This document shows positions 23,888 to 36,899 of a DNA stretch of 64,000 nt, piece by piece (position 1 is the stretch's first letter; the number at the start of each line of letters is the position of its first letter). Made by a program: the position numbers and the translations under genes. The notes under the pieces are model-generated. The model did not search any database. It saw only the letters and a program-made list of their open reading frames with translations, and was not told the DNA's origin. Source of the stretch: Epiperipatus broadwayi (lineage: Eukaryota; Onychophora; Udeonychophora; Euonychophora; Peripatidae); NCBI GenBank assembly GCA_028023455.1, contig JAQFVV010000185.1, forward strand, positions 374,001 to 438,000. The letters run 5' to 3'.

Positions 23888-24072
23888 TTTAGTATACATT
23901 TTACTAAATACAATGTTTATGATTATTTTGCTAATGTGCTTTGATTTATGTTGAATAATATCTCATGAGGCATATTGCTTGAAAGAAGGTGCTTATTTCT
24001 GGTTTATAATAACATCAATTGCCTCCAAAAAAAAACGAAAATAAAAATTCTTGTCAAAATTAAATTAGAACC

Positions 24073-24868
24073 TTATCATCATCATCATCATCACCATCAA
24101 ACCATTATCAATCCACTTCAGGATGAAGGTTTCTCCAAGTTCAGTCCACCTTCTCTGATCTTTAGCTTTTCTTCTCCACAGTATCCCTGCACACTTTCTT
24201 ATTTCATCCATCCATCTCACATGTGGTCTCTTTCTGGGTCTTTTACAATCTTTTGGAATCCAGTTTAAGATTTCAATTGTCCATCTGTTATCATCTCTTC
24301 TAGCAATATGTCTAGTCCAACTACCATCTTTTAATTTTTTTCAATTTATTTTTAGTGCTTTCAATGAGATCAGTAATACCTGTTTGTTCTCTTACATATA
24401 TATTGCATTTTTAATCTCTTCTTGTTACTCCTAACATGAATCTCTCCATACTTCTTTGAGTGGTCTGAAGTCTCTGTATTGCTCTTCTATTGAATGTCCA
24501 AGTCTCAGATCTATAAGAAGAACTAGTAAAACACATTTAATAAAAACCTTTCTTTTCAAACACATGGGCATATTTCTTTTTAGTATCAAGTTATTTCTAC
24601 CAAAAGCACTCCAACCAAGTTTAATTCTATGATTAATTTTATCTGTAATGTTTTCATCTGTATTAATAATCTGACCAAGATATTTTTAGCTGTTAACTTC
24701 TTTTAACTCATCATAATCATAGCTGTTAACTTCTTCTAACTCATCATAATCAATCTTTATTTTCATATTTTGAAAAAATCCATTGAACATTACTTTAGTC
24801 TTTTTAACATTTTCTACTTTCCTACTTTCATCTAATAACTTCTGCAACATTTCCTGCAGCTTTAAAGC
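24073..24868 (-). pseudogene. RTE-clade LINE, 5'-truncated 3' fragment (intermediate age)
   Basis: The minus strand matches the last ~800 bp of the RTE at 36,519-39,875: the RT C-terminal region (PHVRWMDEIRKC... type sequence, seen here in broken frames), the stop and a (TGA)n tail at 24,075-24,100. It ends at 24,868 within the region coding for the 'ELQEMLQEL' segment. Indels and a small internal duplication ('AGCTGTTAACTTCTT', twice near 24,688 and 24,720) break the frame. 5' truncation with a trinucleotide tail is typical of RTE insertion by target-primed reverse transcription. Confidence 0.9.
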
Positions 24869-25139
24869 ATTAATTAGAATATTATATTATAGTTTATATT
24901 AATTAGTAATACAAATCAAAGCTCATTAATGTAAAATGCTAGGTAGATTCACTATTTTTTAATTTAAACAAATTTCATATTATCCATAAAGAAGATATTT
25001 TATTAATGTTATAATACTCTACATATAGCTTGATATCTCAAGCTAATCAAAGATATATTTAATTAATAATAAAAAAGTAGCAATATTTAAAAGAAAATTA
25101 TTTTAATATGTTAGTAGTAAAATGAGCTGTATATTATTA

Positions 25140-25255
25140 TTCTCTTAATAATATTTCTGTAGTGTAATTTTCACTACACCACTCTCAACCAACCAGTACT
25201 CATGAGTTAGCCAGATGACAATCTCTTACACATATTTTCATCATTGTTCAGTATA
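25140..25255 (-). repeat. Family C hammerhead repeat, copy 5 (ribozyme core deleted)
   Basis: The minus strand reads 'AAGAGATTGTCATCTGGC', then CUCAUGA at the core position and GUACUGGUU. It then jumps to 'GAGAGTGGTGTAGTG' and 'CACTACAG', which in other copies lie ~120 bp further on. So the 3' half of the hammerhead has been deleted. Confidence 0.55.
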
Positions 25256-25257
25256 TA

Positions 25258-25460
25258 TATATATATGATTTTTTTGGGTAAAACCATGTGTTATTTTCTA
25301 TTATATATCGATATTTCGACAAACTAGCATCCACCATTGTCAAGATAAACTCCTGAAAGAAAATTTGTTCAATCTCAGTTTACCTTGCCAATGGCTGATG
25401 ATAGTTTGTCAAAATATCAGTATATAATAGAAAATAACACATGGTTTTATCTAAAAAAAT
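25258..25460. repeat. Palindrome with ~75 bp arms
   Basis: The left arm holds 'AAACCATGTGTTATTTTCTA' and 'TTTCGACAAACTA'; the right arm, around 25,385-25,450, is its reverse complement ('TAGTTTGTCAAAATATC', 'AGAAAATAACACATGGTTTT'). The loop is about 55 bp. The layout resembles PLE terminal repeats, but no PLE coding sequence adjoins it. Confidence 0.7.
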
Positions 25461-25505
25461 ATTTATCTACATCATATAACTGTGAAAACATTAAATATAA
25501 TATAT

Positions 25506-27746
25506 TGTAACGGGCACATATGTACGTTACCTTGTTTTTTATTAGTAAACATTAAAAGAATAAAAGTTCGCAAATAAAAACTTCTTTTTTAAGAATTAAA
25601 AATTGAAAATTAAAAAATCATCTTAAACTCGTATATATATAAAATCGCACAGATAATAATAAAAAAATTATTATTAAAATAAAACTTTATTAAAAATAAA
25701 AAAAAATATTTTAAAAGAAAAACTTAAAAAGATTTAGAGATAAAAATATATCTTTAATTTTGGAAAACACATTAAGTAATCAGAAAATGGAAATGATTGT
25801 TTTAATTAGTCAATGTAAACTAGACTTGGGCATTGAAATGTATAAGCAACAGTCAGATAGGAAAACAATAGAAACTTTTAGCAAATGAAAGAAATCCATC
25901 GGGAAATTGGACCTCAACGAAAAAGTTTTCACCATCATGACGTAATGTTGAGTTAATCCACAAAATTATTATAAAAGGAAAGGTTTGAAAATAAAAGAAT
26001 TAATGAGTTATTATGAGAGTACAGATATGTGTTAGTGTGGAGTTGAAGGAGAGAGGATTGAAAAGACGCACTCTTCAATCCCTTCAGTTCTGCTAAAAAA
26101 GAAAGAGAAATGACATCATTTTCTACGTTAAGGACCAGCTCAAGTAAAGACCTCCAGATGAATAAAAAACAATGGCTAACTGGATACAAATATCTTCAGT
26201 ATGGCATGGGAATTCCCATTCAGAATTACAAACAACTACAAATTATGGACCTTTTTAAAATCATAAAAACTTTATATTCATTTGAAAACATAGAACTCTA
26301 AATTCAAACCTTTTAGTAAATAATACAAATAGAATCCTATCTGACCAACGTAAATTAATGTTAATAATGTTATTTGATGTATTTTTTTTATTATTTAAAA
26401 TCATTTCCATTTATTTTTTTTTGTTCTTTTAAGTTTTTAATATGATTTTGTTTTTTATTAGACTAAATTACATAAATGTTAAACTTAAGTCAGGCATGAA
26501 TGGCTATATAGATTTGTAAAGTTATATTAGGGGAGGGTAAATCTTATGTTATTTGTTTCATAGTTGAATTAGGTCAATGGATTGGATATATTGATGTAGT
26601 TAGTAGATGTAGTATAAGATCTGCTACAGGCAGGATTGCATATATATGCTACACCCCTTCTGTTTGCCCATGTATGGGTTTATAAGTCGGCAAAGAACCG
26701 CAATCCATTCCTATGGAGTTTTTTGTTTATTGTTCTACTCACCACTAGATGTAGCATTCCTGTTGGTGGAGAGATGATGTCTTCTCTATCTCTACTTACT
26801 ATTCAGATGTACATTCCTGACAGTATAGTATTTTGTGTTGTCGTATTTTCATGCTACATTGAATACATAAATGTATCAGATGGATTGATACCGGTTTGAC
26901 TGTGAACTTTTTGCATAAGGTTAAATCAGGGAAGAATATTTTCTTTTCAAATGCAGATTTATGTAGTTTATTCATACTTGACACCCTAAATAAAAATGCA
27001 TTAAATTTAAGTTGGGTATAGATGTTTGCATGGGTTCATTACCGGTTGATTATGTTTTCGGTTTTCATATTTGATCAAAATATATAGACATTCGGTAAAT
27101 ACTGATACCTTACAGTGAGTATCTAAGATGTATTTCTGTCAGATGTCTTTTAAGTTATTGGTATCAATGCAGTGTCTTATGATGAACACCATTGGGTTTC
27201 TTGTATTCCCTATGCAATTGACGGTATCAATGATTTTGTATTTTGATCGTTTATGTTTATTTTGAAATGTTTTTTGACCGTGTAATCTATGTAACTGATC
27301 TATACTCAACATTAAAAAACATTTTATAAACCCATCTGTGCAAACTTATAAAAAATTAAAATGTAAACTTATAATATTATAAAAATCAAAATGTAAATTT
27401 AAATTCTAAAATCAACTTAAAATCCAAAGTAAAAGTTATTCTAAAATAATGCTAAATTTTATATATGTGCATAAATAAATGTTTGTGTGTTAATTACTGA
27501 CAGTGGCTTATTTTATTCTTTTTTTATATATTTTTAGATAAGAATTTATTATGAAATTTAAATCTCTGCTACTCCCTGAACTAGTGACAATGGGCTAACA
27601 ACCGGATATCAAGATATATAAAGGAAAAAAAAAATTATTTTTTTGACTTACATATCTGCCTACTTTATAAATTTTTCTAGATTCAAATGCCTAGATGGCG
27701 CCCTGTAGTGCAGATGATGTTAAGCTCCCCTCTCTGGATCATTACA
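25506..27746 (+). mobile_element. Solo LTR (TGTAACG...CATTACA), ~2.24 kb
   Basis: Begins TGTAACGGGC and ends ATCATTACA, with ATAT on each side (25,502-25,505 and 27,747-27,750). It is an inverted, diverged copy of 7075-9086 over its whole length, which fixes both ends independently. The ORFs within it (25,953-26,301, 26,636-26,984) lack recognised domains. No interior or second LTR is present. I call it a solo LTR of the same family. Confidence 0.75.
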
Positions 27747-27754
27747 ATATATAT

Positions 27755-28025
27755 ATATAGCTGATTATTTTAACAATAAAAATATATGTAAAAGATTGTG
27801 AGAACTGGGTCAACTGATGGATGCTGCTTCAGCATAAAATGTGCACCTTGGATCATTTTCACTTATCTTTAATCATATGTTTATGATTACACCACTTTAC
27901 AAAGTGTTAAATGCAGATAGAAATCAGTCCCTACCTTGAGTCAAAATGGTGTAATAAAAATTATACTACAAACATATTAATCGTTAAGTGGATAATCTCT
28001 AGTCTAATGAATGACTAATAAAAAT
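27755..28025 (+). repeat. Dispersed hammerhead-bearing repeat (family C), copy 2
   Basis: The most complete copy in the plus orientation. It holds the hammerhead-like motif, then 'CATATGTTTATGATTACACC', 'AAAGTGTTAAATGCAGATAG', 'ATACTACAAACATATTAAT' and 'AGTCTAATGAATGACTAATA'. It starts beside the (AT)n tract that received the solo LTR. No ORF. Confidence 0.6.
27807..27851 (+). ncRNA. Hammerhead-ribozyme-like motif, family C copy 2 (best stem II)
   Basis: Stem I GGGUCAA (27,807-27,813), core CUGAUGG (27,814-27,820; last base should be A), stem II AUGCUG-CUU-CAGCAU (27,821-27,835, six perfect pairs), AAAA for GAAA, eight bases UGUGCACC, then UUGG (27,848-27,851) pairing with UCAA by one G-U and three standard pairs. 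Two core bases are mutated, so activity is unlikely. The perfect stem II supports a once-functional fold. Confidence 0.55.
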
Positions 28026-28029
28026 TATT

Positions 28030-28880
28030 AGTTTATTATTATTCTTTCTTTTTTTTAAATAAAATATTAAGGTGAATTTCTTCAAAAATGAAATTGAATT
28101 ACAAAAATATCTATTTACTTTTCGAGATTTAAAAAAAGATCTGCAACTGGTGTTATTTTATTTTTGCAGCGAAAATATGTTAAATAAGCTTTCAATATCT
28201 TCTAAGAAAATACAATAAAATAGTACCATAATTTATATTTAGTTAATAAAATACTGTAGGCAATTTTTTTTTATTTAATAAATTTTTTGTTAAATTTCTA
28301 AAAATATTGCTAGTATCTGTGATTAATTCTTACAAGATATTTAAGAAATAGATATTTAAAATAGTAATGATAACTTAATAAAATTATTGTGAAAATAGTG
28401 TACTTTTATGTTAATGTGATTTTTTTTCTTTGTGAAAAACTATAAATAAGATATTAAAACAACTCATATTAAAATATTAATTCTTATTATTTTTGTATCC
28501 ATTATGATAATATTTGAATCCTTTTTTAAAGACTCATGGTAAGCTTTCCTATAATTATTATTTTTTTAAAATTATAGAACTGAATCGATCTATAAAATAA
28601 TTTATTATAAAATAAAATAAACAATTGTTTTAAAAATATACTTAATAACTTTCTTATTTATAAATGATTTTATATGTTGGAAGAGTAATTTTAAGCCTCA
28701 CAATTTTAACCCTACATTAAATTTTAATAATAATAGAATTGCTAAATACTTACAGGTTGTAAAATAATATGACAGTTAAAAAGTGGTAGAAGAAAATAGA
28801 GGACATCCATTTTTGCAATAAAATTTTTTTAAGTTTTCATTAGACCCAAGTAATACATGACTTTATGAAGAGAATTTAAT
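28030..28880. other. AT-rich stretch, nothing recognised
   Basis: No coding signal or repeat partner was identified. Confidence 0.4.
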
Positions 28881-28884
28881 CATC

Positions 28885-29215
28885 ATAATTTTCAATCATT
28901 ATCAATTTATTGCAGACTGAATATTCTCTAAGCTTAATTCAGTTTATCCAATTTATAACTTCTCTTCAATACTCTAACAAACTTCCTTATGTAATTTTAT
29001 TGATTTTATGTGTTGTCTTTCTCTAGATTTTTTATAATATTCTGGGAATTCATTTTAACACTTCAGTTGTCTATTTATATCATACTTTTTAACATGTCGT
29101 TTCCAAAGCTATTAATTCCTTCAATGATGTCAGTAATATTATTTGTTCTCTCATCTATAAATAATTTCTTTTGATCATTCTTTGTTAATCCTAACATATA
29201 CTCATGCTTACCCAG
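28885..29215 (-). pseudogene. Ancient RTE-clade 3' fragment
   Basis: Highly diverged, but colinear with the RTE fragment at 32,478-33,034. On the plus strand 'AATCATTATCAATTTATTGC' corresponds to 'ACCATTATCAATCCACTGC', and 'TTCAATGATGTCAGTAAT' to 'TTCAATGAGGTCAGTAAC'. The run then continues with 'TTTGTTCTCTCATCTATA' and 'TTTGTTAATCCTAACAT' in the same order. No frame survives. It is the oldest of the four RTE copies in the window. Confidence 0.75.
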
Positions 29216-29698
29216 CAAATAATGTATGAAAATAAGGTATCAAACATAGTAATTCTGTAGAATATAGAGTTGATTGAAGAGTTAACAGTATAAGGAAAGG
29301 GGGAAAATAATAGGTGCTTTAAATATCATTGAAAAGGAGCAAATGAAAGTGGTTTTGATATCCTTTGAATTACTTATTATTCTGCAATCACATTGACAAA
29401 AAAACATTTTGTCCTTTAAAGATGAACAAAATTGGATATAAAACTCGTGAATTAATTCTACATTATGAATTATTTTTCAGTTTCAAATATATTGTTTTAT
29501 CAATAGATTACAAAATTCCAAAAGTTGTTTTGTATTAACAGTTACTGGAAAAGTAAAATAATATTACAGAAAGTTATATTTTCATAATTTTTTCTTAGCA
29601 CAGTTCACAAATGTTTATAAATGATTATATATATTAACTTCCCTGCCTGAAAGTATATAGCAAAGACAGACTTTATTTTCTTGCTAATATATATATAT
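29216..29698. other. AT-rich stretch, nothing recognised
   Basis: No feature could be supported here. Confidence 0.4.
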
Positions 29699-31603
29699 TG
29701 AACAGGATTGATTTCCGATTCAGTTTTTTATTACTAAAATTTAAAAAGGGAAAAACAACTTAATTTTCATTAAATGTCGTTAAAATGTTTTATTATTATT
29801 AAAAAAAAAATGTACATGTATTTAAACACATACGTGTTTATATTTAAAATAATTTACTTTCACGATTTTGTTTATAAAATTGATTTAAAAATACTTTATT
29901 TTCTCCGCCTGTTTTAATCAATTTGATTAAAAACAGGTAAGCTTGCTAATTATATATTTCTGTTGCTTATATTTTTAATCATTTTTAAAGTTAATTCTAA
30001 AAGTGGAGATTTAGTTTTGTATTTGTTATTTTGGTTACAATAATCCCTGGTTGGAATTCTTAAATTGGATTGAGCGGGGAAATTAATATTTGCCCTGACT
30101 GAGGTATAGAATTTGTCAATAAGGAAGGTTTTTCACGGAAAATGTAGCGAGGTAACTATAGCCCACCAGAAAGGAGGTAGTTGCTATTATTCTAGAGATT
30201 AAGACAAGGTTTTTAAGAGCACTTGGTTCAGCTTCTGATTTTTCTAGGAGGCTTTAGGATTAATCTGTGGAATTTCATATTAATAGCAGTTTGAACATTT
30301 AAGAGATTTTTGAAATTCGCTTTCATGATGTCAACAAATGCTGCTGCTAATTCAAATAAAGATGAGCCTCAGGCTCCAAGCTGTTCTTCAGTCATGCCAT
30401 AAAACTCTGACATAGCTCGATTCCCAATTTGCCTTGACACTTGCCTTTGTCATTAAGAGAAATCGCCAGAAAGATGAACTATTATCAAAAATGTGCATTC
30501 ATCATGAAATCACTAGAACTTTGCCTTACTGTAAGCTAAACTTTTTCCTATTCTAGCCAGGGTAAATAAATTGTGTTTAATTAAATCTCCATTCAATCTA
30601 ATGATAAGTATGTTTTAAAGTGATATTAATTACTTTTAATTATTTATTATCTGTATGTACTTTTTCTAGTATTTAAAGTGTGTCTTGGGATCTTAGTTTT
30701 AAGATTCCAAGTTTGTTTGCAATTTTCATTTATCAGGGGGTGCATTAGGAGATTGTATTATATATGTTTAATATATACCTGATTATTTCGTTAACTATTA
30801 CAAAATGCATTGGCAGTTTTCGTAATCTTTATTTATTCACCTGCCCTTAGTTGTAAAATAAAGAATCTTTAAGCATGTTTCGTTTGCACTTTTTGTGCAA
30901 ACAACAAAATCTATTTGCTGTCTATTTGTCAAGTTATTTCTTCGGGTTGTCTGAAAATAGTCATTTCTTTCTGGATTATGTAAGATCATAATCAAATATC
31001 TTTTGCTGTCTTGTATGTGAGATCAACCACATTTACTTTGAATGTAGTATTACGCGCAGCAGTCCTGCAGTGTTTTAATGACAGTAGTTAGAATACTACT
31101 GCTCGAATGTCCGTGCTGGTTTCGTTGATTTCCGGCAGGGCAGTAACTGTTTTATTATCTCTGATTCAGGAAGCTAGAGTTGTTGTTTGTTTTTGTAATT
31201 TTACAACTGGCCAGCAAGAAGATTTTATCCTAACCATTTCTTATACTTTAGGTAAGAGAATTTTGCTGCCAAAATGTTTAATGTCTTCATGTTTGTTGTA
31301 CTCTTGTGCACTCTCTGGTAAATATGCATATGTTAACATAAGTTACTTTTATATTCATGGCTAGATGTCTTTACTATATTGTCCAACTTTTAATAAAATT
31401 AATAAATTGTTTCAGTCTTTGTGCTTTGATTTCTCAACTGTCTAAACAATATTTAAGATATCTTGTTTCTCCCTGAGTTTAGTTTGACGCATTTTGGTTC
31501 GCATAATCTGTCCACCCTTAAAATTAATGTCTAGTTCTGCTTTTCGGACTAGTGGCACTCTCGTGGTCAGTATATGTGAATCTTAAAGCTTTCTCCCGTT
31601 TCA
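29699..31603 (+). mobile_element. Candidate solo LTR (TGAAC...GTTTCA), ~1.9 kb
   Basis: The block begins TGAACAGGATT after ATAT and ends CCCGTTTCA before ATAT. The outermost bases TGAA/TTCA are inverted, as usual for LTRs. It is richer in G+C than its flanks and contains several AATAAA signals (for example near 30,860). No second copy is in the window, so the call rests on the ends, flanks and base composition. A short ATG-started segment at 30,326 (MMSTNAAANSNKDEPQAPSC) is followed by a stop after SSVMP. The ORF at 31,107-31,364 has no recognised domain. Confidence 0.45.
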
Positions 31604-32477
31604 ATATATATATATATATATTTAATATGCTTCAAATTCTGCTATAAATATATGGAAGAATAAATATACGGAAGAATATTTTAACTTATTGAAAGCAAGT
31701 AACAATTTGTATGTAGTTGGTGAAAAATGTAAGAAGTAGAATACTAGTTTTATCCCATATGGTTGTCACACTTAAAATATTAATCAAATTTAGAAACCAT
31801 TTTATAAAAGAATTCTTTCAGAATGTAAGATCATTTTCTAGTAAAAGAAATGATAAATGTTATATACCTTTTTATCTAAACACACAAGATAAAGAATGTT
31901 ACTTTATAAAAACGTATAAAAACGAAAATGTGTTAACACATTAGTAAAAAAAAAATCCAATAACTGAATACTATAATAAAAGCAAAAAAAGAGAGAAAAT
32001 TATAATCACGGATTGAAAACCACAAAACACATCTTTTTCACAAACGATTCTTATATATGAAAAAACATTAAAAATAGGATAAAATTATTACTTCTTATTT
32101 TCTTATATATAGAATTGCACACACATAGGTATTATAATGTTCATGATTTTTAAAAATATTAATTGAATGTAAATAATTAATATTAATTTTTCCACCATAA
32201 AAATAAATTTATACAGAAATGGCCTGGTATTTTTGAGGATGAGGGTCAGTGATCATTTTATTTTATTACTTACATTTGTTTTTCAATTTTTATTTTTATA
32301 ATTCAAGTAAAATTCGACAATTTAAACCTAATTGCCATACTTTATATCTAATTTTAGATCTAATTTTTTGTTGCTAATGAAAATATCCTATAAAGGGATA
32401 AATCTATTTTTCAAATAATAATCACTATTAAAACAATAGTATAAATATTTGCAATCTATTTAGAGGAGATAGTTATT
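31604..32477. other. AT-rich stretch, nothing recognised
   Basis: Starts with a TA run. The 75-codon ORF at 31,717-31,944 has no recognisable character and is not called. Confidence 0.4.
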
Positions 32478-33034
32478 AAATTTCATCATCATCATCAACC
32501 ATTATCAATCCACTGCAGAATGAATGTCTCTCCAAGTTCAATCCATCTTTTCCTATCTTTAGCTTCTCTTCTCCACATCACCCCTGCACACTTTCTTATT
32601 TCATCCATCCATCTCACATGTGGTCTCTTTCTGGGTCTTTTATAATCTCTTGGAATCCAGTTTAAAATTTCAATTCTCCATCTATTATCATCTCTTCTAA
32701 CAATATGTTTAGCCCAACTCCACTTCAGTCTTTTAATTTTTTCAATGAGGTCAGTAACACCTGTTTGTTCTCTTACCCATACATTGCATTTTCGATCCCT
32801 TCTTGTTACTCCCAACATGCATCTCTCCATACTTCTTTGAATGGTCTGAAGTCTCTGTATTGCTCTTCTATTAAGTGTCCAAGTCTCAGATCCATAAGTA
32901 AGAACTGGCAAAACACATTTATTAAAAACCTTCCTTTTCAAACACATAGGCATATTTCCTTTTAGTATCAAGTTATTTCTACCAAAAGCACTCCAACCAA
33001 GTTTAATTCTATGATTAATTTCATCCATTATTTT
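32478..33034 (-). pseudogene. RTE-clade LINE, 5'-truncated 3' fragment (young, open frame)
   Basis: The 177-codon minus-strand frame (33,028 to 32,495) is the C-terminal domain of the RTE polyprotein: INHRIKLGWSAFGRNNLILK, later VLPVLTYGSETWTLNRRAIQ, then KRPRKRPHVRWMDEIRKC and the end LQWIDNG. It is nearly identical to the same region of the RTE at 36,519-39,875 and contains no stop codon. A short (TGA)n tail follows at 32,480-32,497. Truncation falls just upstream of INHR. It has no catalytic domain, so no activity is expected. Confidence 0.93.
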
Positions 33035-35690
33035 CTATCTGTATTAAAAATATAATAAAAGAGAGAATTAAAAACGCATTAGATAAAGAATTTAATGTTT
33101 GAGGAATATGCTGAAACATTACACAAGTAAAATTGAATAGTAGAAAACTGGTAAAAAAGATCAAGAAGACTTAGAAAATTGAATTAACGAAAACTGTTTT
33201 AAAATCAATGATCATGATAGAATGTGTTTAAAGAACAAATGATCAGGAACATGACACAATGTAGAAAACAAAATTAATAAACCTTTCTATCTAAACATTA
33301 AAGTTTAAAAAAATTAATATATTCTATTTAATTAAAAAAAAGATATTAAAATAATTTTTAAATAATTAAACATTTCAAAAGAAAAAAATATGATCTGATG
33401 GCTTTTTAGCTCAAAGGAGTGAATTATTGATTATATAGACTTTTTATTACAAAATGGCAGTGAAATATACTTGCCTCCAATATATAGAAGCATAATATTT
33501 ACTTAATATCCTATAATATATCCCAATATTTTTATCTTAATAGATTTTTGTAGTATTATTTATGATATATTATAATGCAAAGATGTTGTATTGAATTTGT
33601 AAACATCACGAACTTCTTTATTTCTGATTATATAACGCTGTTTAATTTATTAGTTTTTTATGTGTAAATGTTCTACACAATTTAAAAAAATTACTATTAT
33701 AAAATGGGGAGAAGATTAAGTAGTATTTTAAGCTAGAGAAAAAAGCATGTCTGGATGCATGCACCTTGTAGATAAATAATTATTTACAATTTTTCACAGC
33801 TTAATATTTAAAGATTGTAATTTATAATATATAATATAAAGACAGTTTGGTGCAATAAAATGTTTCGCCTACATAAAAAATTAGTTGATATGTGAAAAAA
33901 AGGATTAATTCATTTAACAAAGTTAAAATCTAAAGAATAAATATAGAAAAAAAAAGAGTTTATTCATCAAAAAATATATATTTTTTTGCAATAAAGTGGA
34001 AATATACAAAGATAAATTATTCATAGAAAATATGCTTTTTAATCATTTTCAGTTTTTATTGATTTCTTACAAACAAAATAGATTGAGATTTTAATGAGCA
34101 GTAATATAAATTTCAAATTCTTCAACTTATTTATTATTCTCACATGATGTTTTATATTTGTACGGTCTTGGCATTGTTACCTATATTACTATTATTACTA
34201 CTCTTATTGCTACAATTTACTGCGCATTTTATTTTGTCTATCTAATATTATTTTGTAATAAAAAGGCAATAAATAAGTAGCTCAAGTTGAAAAACACACA
34301 CACACTGACTGATTGAAATAAGCATACATAAAGAATGACCATAAAAATATAAATCAATTCATGCAAAAATTTTCTCAATACTATTTGCAGTCAAGTCTGA
34401 GATGCTGAGACACACCTGTAAAAATTCTAATAAGTTAATTTTTATTGTGAAAATCAATCTTTTCTAGACAATTTAAATTTTTTTTAAAAGAAGAAATGTT
34501 GAAACTCACTTTGAATAAATTAATTATAAATTATAACAAGTTTTTACAATATGATAAACTATTTTTACATATAAATTTACTATTTTTTTCAAATAAATTA
34601 ATTGATCATTTTTATATAAATTTATATATTTTTCATACATGTAAAATCTTAACCATACAACAAATAACTTGCTTGATATATCATTACATCAGAATAAAAT
34701 AGAATCATTCATCCATGTATTTGGCATAGTGTTAGTAATATTAGATATTATTATCATAAAGCTAAGAATTTTTTCGCATGTTCAATCACAGAATTATTTG
34801 CTGTAAGAAATAAATATAGAATGAATTAAATTTATTTCTGCATTCTTATCTGATTGAACAAAATTAGTTTGTCCTAAAATTTGTATTCAATTTTGATGAA
34901 ATTATTTTCAAAAGAATGTATGTTGATATAGAAATTTGGTCTAATAATTTTTATAACTCATGGAATATGAACTAATATGCAATATATAGAAAGTTGATAT
35001 TTATATAAATATTACATACTGTAATATTTTCCTTGAGAGCACCATACAAAATTAATGCCTGTGTAATGATGAATCACCATGAAATCATTGTGTTATACAT
35101 ATTTTCAGTTAGTGTCTTTTGATATTTGCAGTTTATAAAATAGGATTTTTTAGAAAATGAAATGGATATTAAATAAACTTAGATCTGAGAATTCCTCAGC
35201 TATGTTTTTTTAGTAATAAAATATAGATTATATTTATTAAATATTTGGACAATATTTAGATTTTGCATATAATATTAATGACAATGAATATATCTTTAGA
35301 AAAAACTAGAAGAACCAAACAATGACATGTCATTTTAAAAAAATGCACATTGTGGGGCATTTACTCATCAGAAAATTTAACTAAAATTAGATAGGCAGGT
35401 GAAATCAAGTAAGCCAATTTAACATACATATTCAGAAATTAGAAAATGTTATTTGAAATAACATTGAATCTTTGCAATGAGTAGATTGTATTTTTTAATA
35501 ACCTATTAGTAATCAACATTTTAATGATTTATATTTCATCAAATAATAAGTTGAAATTTGCAGAAAAAAATGCATTTACTTTTAGTTTTCTCTGTTAATA
35601 TTTTATCAGTGTTTGTTATATTTAGTCTAAATAATATCAAGCAGTTTTTATAAAAAAAATCAAATAATTCATTGTCTGGGAGTTTGTAAG
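33035..35690. other. AT-rich stretch, nothing recognised
   Basis: About 2.7 kb without convincing ORF, RNA gene or repeat partner. The 68-codon ORF at 34,496 is low-complexity and not called. Confidence 0.4.
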
Positions 35691-35699
35691 AAGTTCAAG

Positions 35700-35785
35700 T
35701 ACCGGAAACAGCAGAACTGAAACTATCATCCAAAGATCTTAAAATCAAAAATCCACCATTCTAACACTGCACTACACCATATAAG
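35700..35785 (-). repeat. Possible tRNA-derived SINE head
   Basis: The minus strand reads 'ATGGTGTAGTGCAGTGTTAG', resembling an A box, then 'GATAGTTTCAGTTCTG', a weak B box, about 60 bases on. The run 'TAGTGCAGTGTTAGAATG' also matches 'TAGTGCAGCGTTAGAATG' at 4620-4637. The two sites thus belong to one repeat family. Confidence 0.35.
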
Positions 35786-35789
35786 GCAA

Positions 35790-36500
35790 AAAGTTATGGT
35801 GATTAGTAATATAATGCTTAATTTCAAGCACAATTTAATTTTCTAATTACCAAAAATAATAGAAAATGTATTGTTAAAAATTATATAAAACTATTGTAAT
35901 TAGAATATAGTTTTGATTTATTAAAAATTTATTTATATTTTTAATTGAAAATTATATATGAAGAAATAAATCTTAATATATAATTGTAAGACTCAGATAA
36001 CCAAACATGAATTGGAATATTATAATGTAAAAGGTAGATGCAAATTATGAACTGAGAATTTATAGAAGTGATAAAGACTATGCTATATTTCATGCCTATT
36101 GTTTTTTTCTATTGCATTACCACTCATTTGTTCAATACAGGTCAGTATGATATTTAGATTCCAGGTTATGATAACTAAGTACTTATTTATTGATTAACAA
36201 TGATGGGTAATTCATTTAGCTACATACTTCTCATATATAAAAAAAGCTTTTTATGACATAAAAACAAATTTAAGCTTATTCAGAAGAACTTCAATCTCAG
36301 ATTATAACATAAAAAATTAGGATAAGACCCTAACTATTCTGGCACAAGGTCAGGATATTAAGAAAAAGTGTTAACTAGAAATGTAAATATCGCTAAAAAA
36401 AACTTAAAAAAAAAATCTAGAAATGTTTTGTGCTTTTTTTTTTGGTCTAAATTCTGTTAGATGACAACTAATTACAGATGCTCATATAGCTTATATATAT
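35790..36500. other. AT-rich stretch, nothing recognised
   Basis: No coding or repeat feature was identified up to the AC-rich tract at 36,503. Confidence 0.4.
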
Positions 36501-36518
36501 ATACACACACACACAAAG

Positions 36519-36864
36519 GCTGCAAGAGGGAGTTTGCTATTAACTGAAAGGAGACCCTTTGATTCCTCTTGGAGGCCTTAAAGGAACTGAGCAGGGCAAA
36601 TTCCTAATGTCCACTCCATACGTTTTTGTCGTTGCAGCTGTTATTATTATGTGTTTATTCATATAGTATACAAACATGGATGGGCTGCTCACCAACATGC
36701 ATTAGCCAGTGTGGTGAGTTTATTGGCTTTTTACCTCTGAGTTTAAGATCAAGAAACACCATGGTCTGTCTTCTCAATGCCTGATAGGGCAGAATGAATG
36801 TTTGTGTAAATGATAAATATTTTTCCAAGATCGGAAGATATATATATATAGAAAAATATATATC

Positions 36865-36899
<35 letters not shown>

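Noticed and set aside
25395-25430. CTGATGA followed by TTTGTC and AAAATATC in the 25.3-25.5 kb palindrome
   Set aside because: There is no stem II hairpin between CTGATGA and the GAAA position, so the hammerhead fold is not possible.
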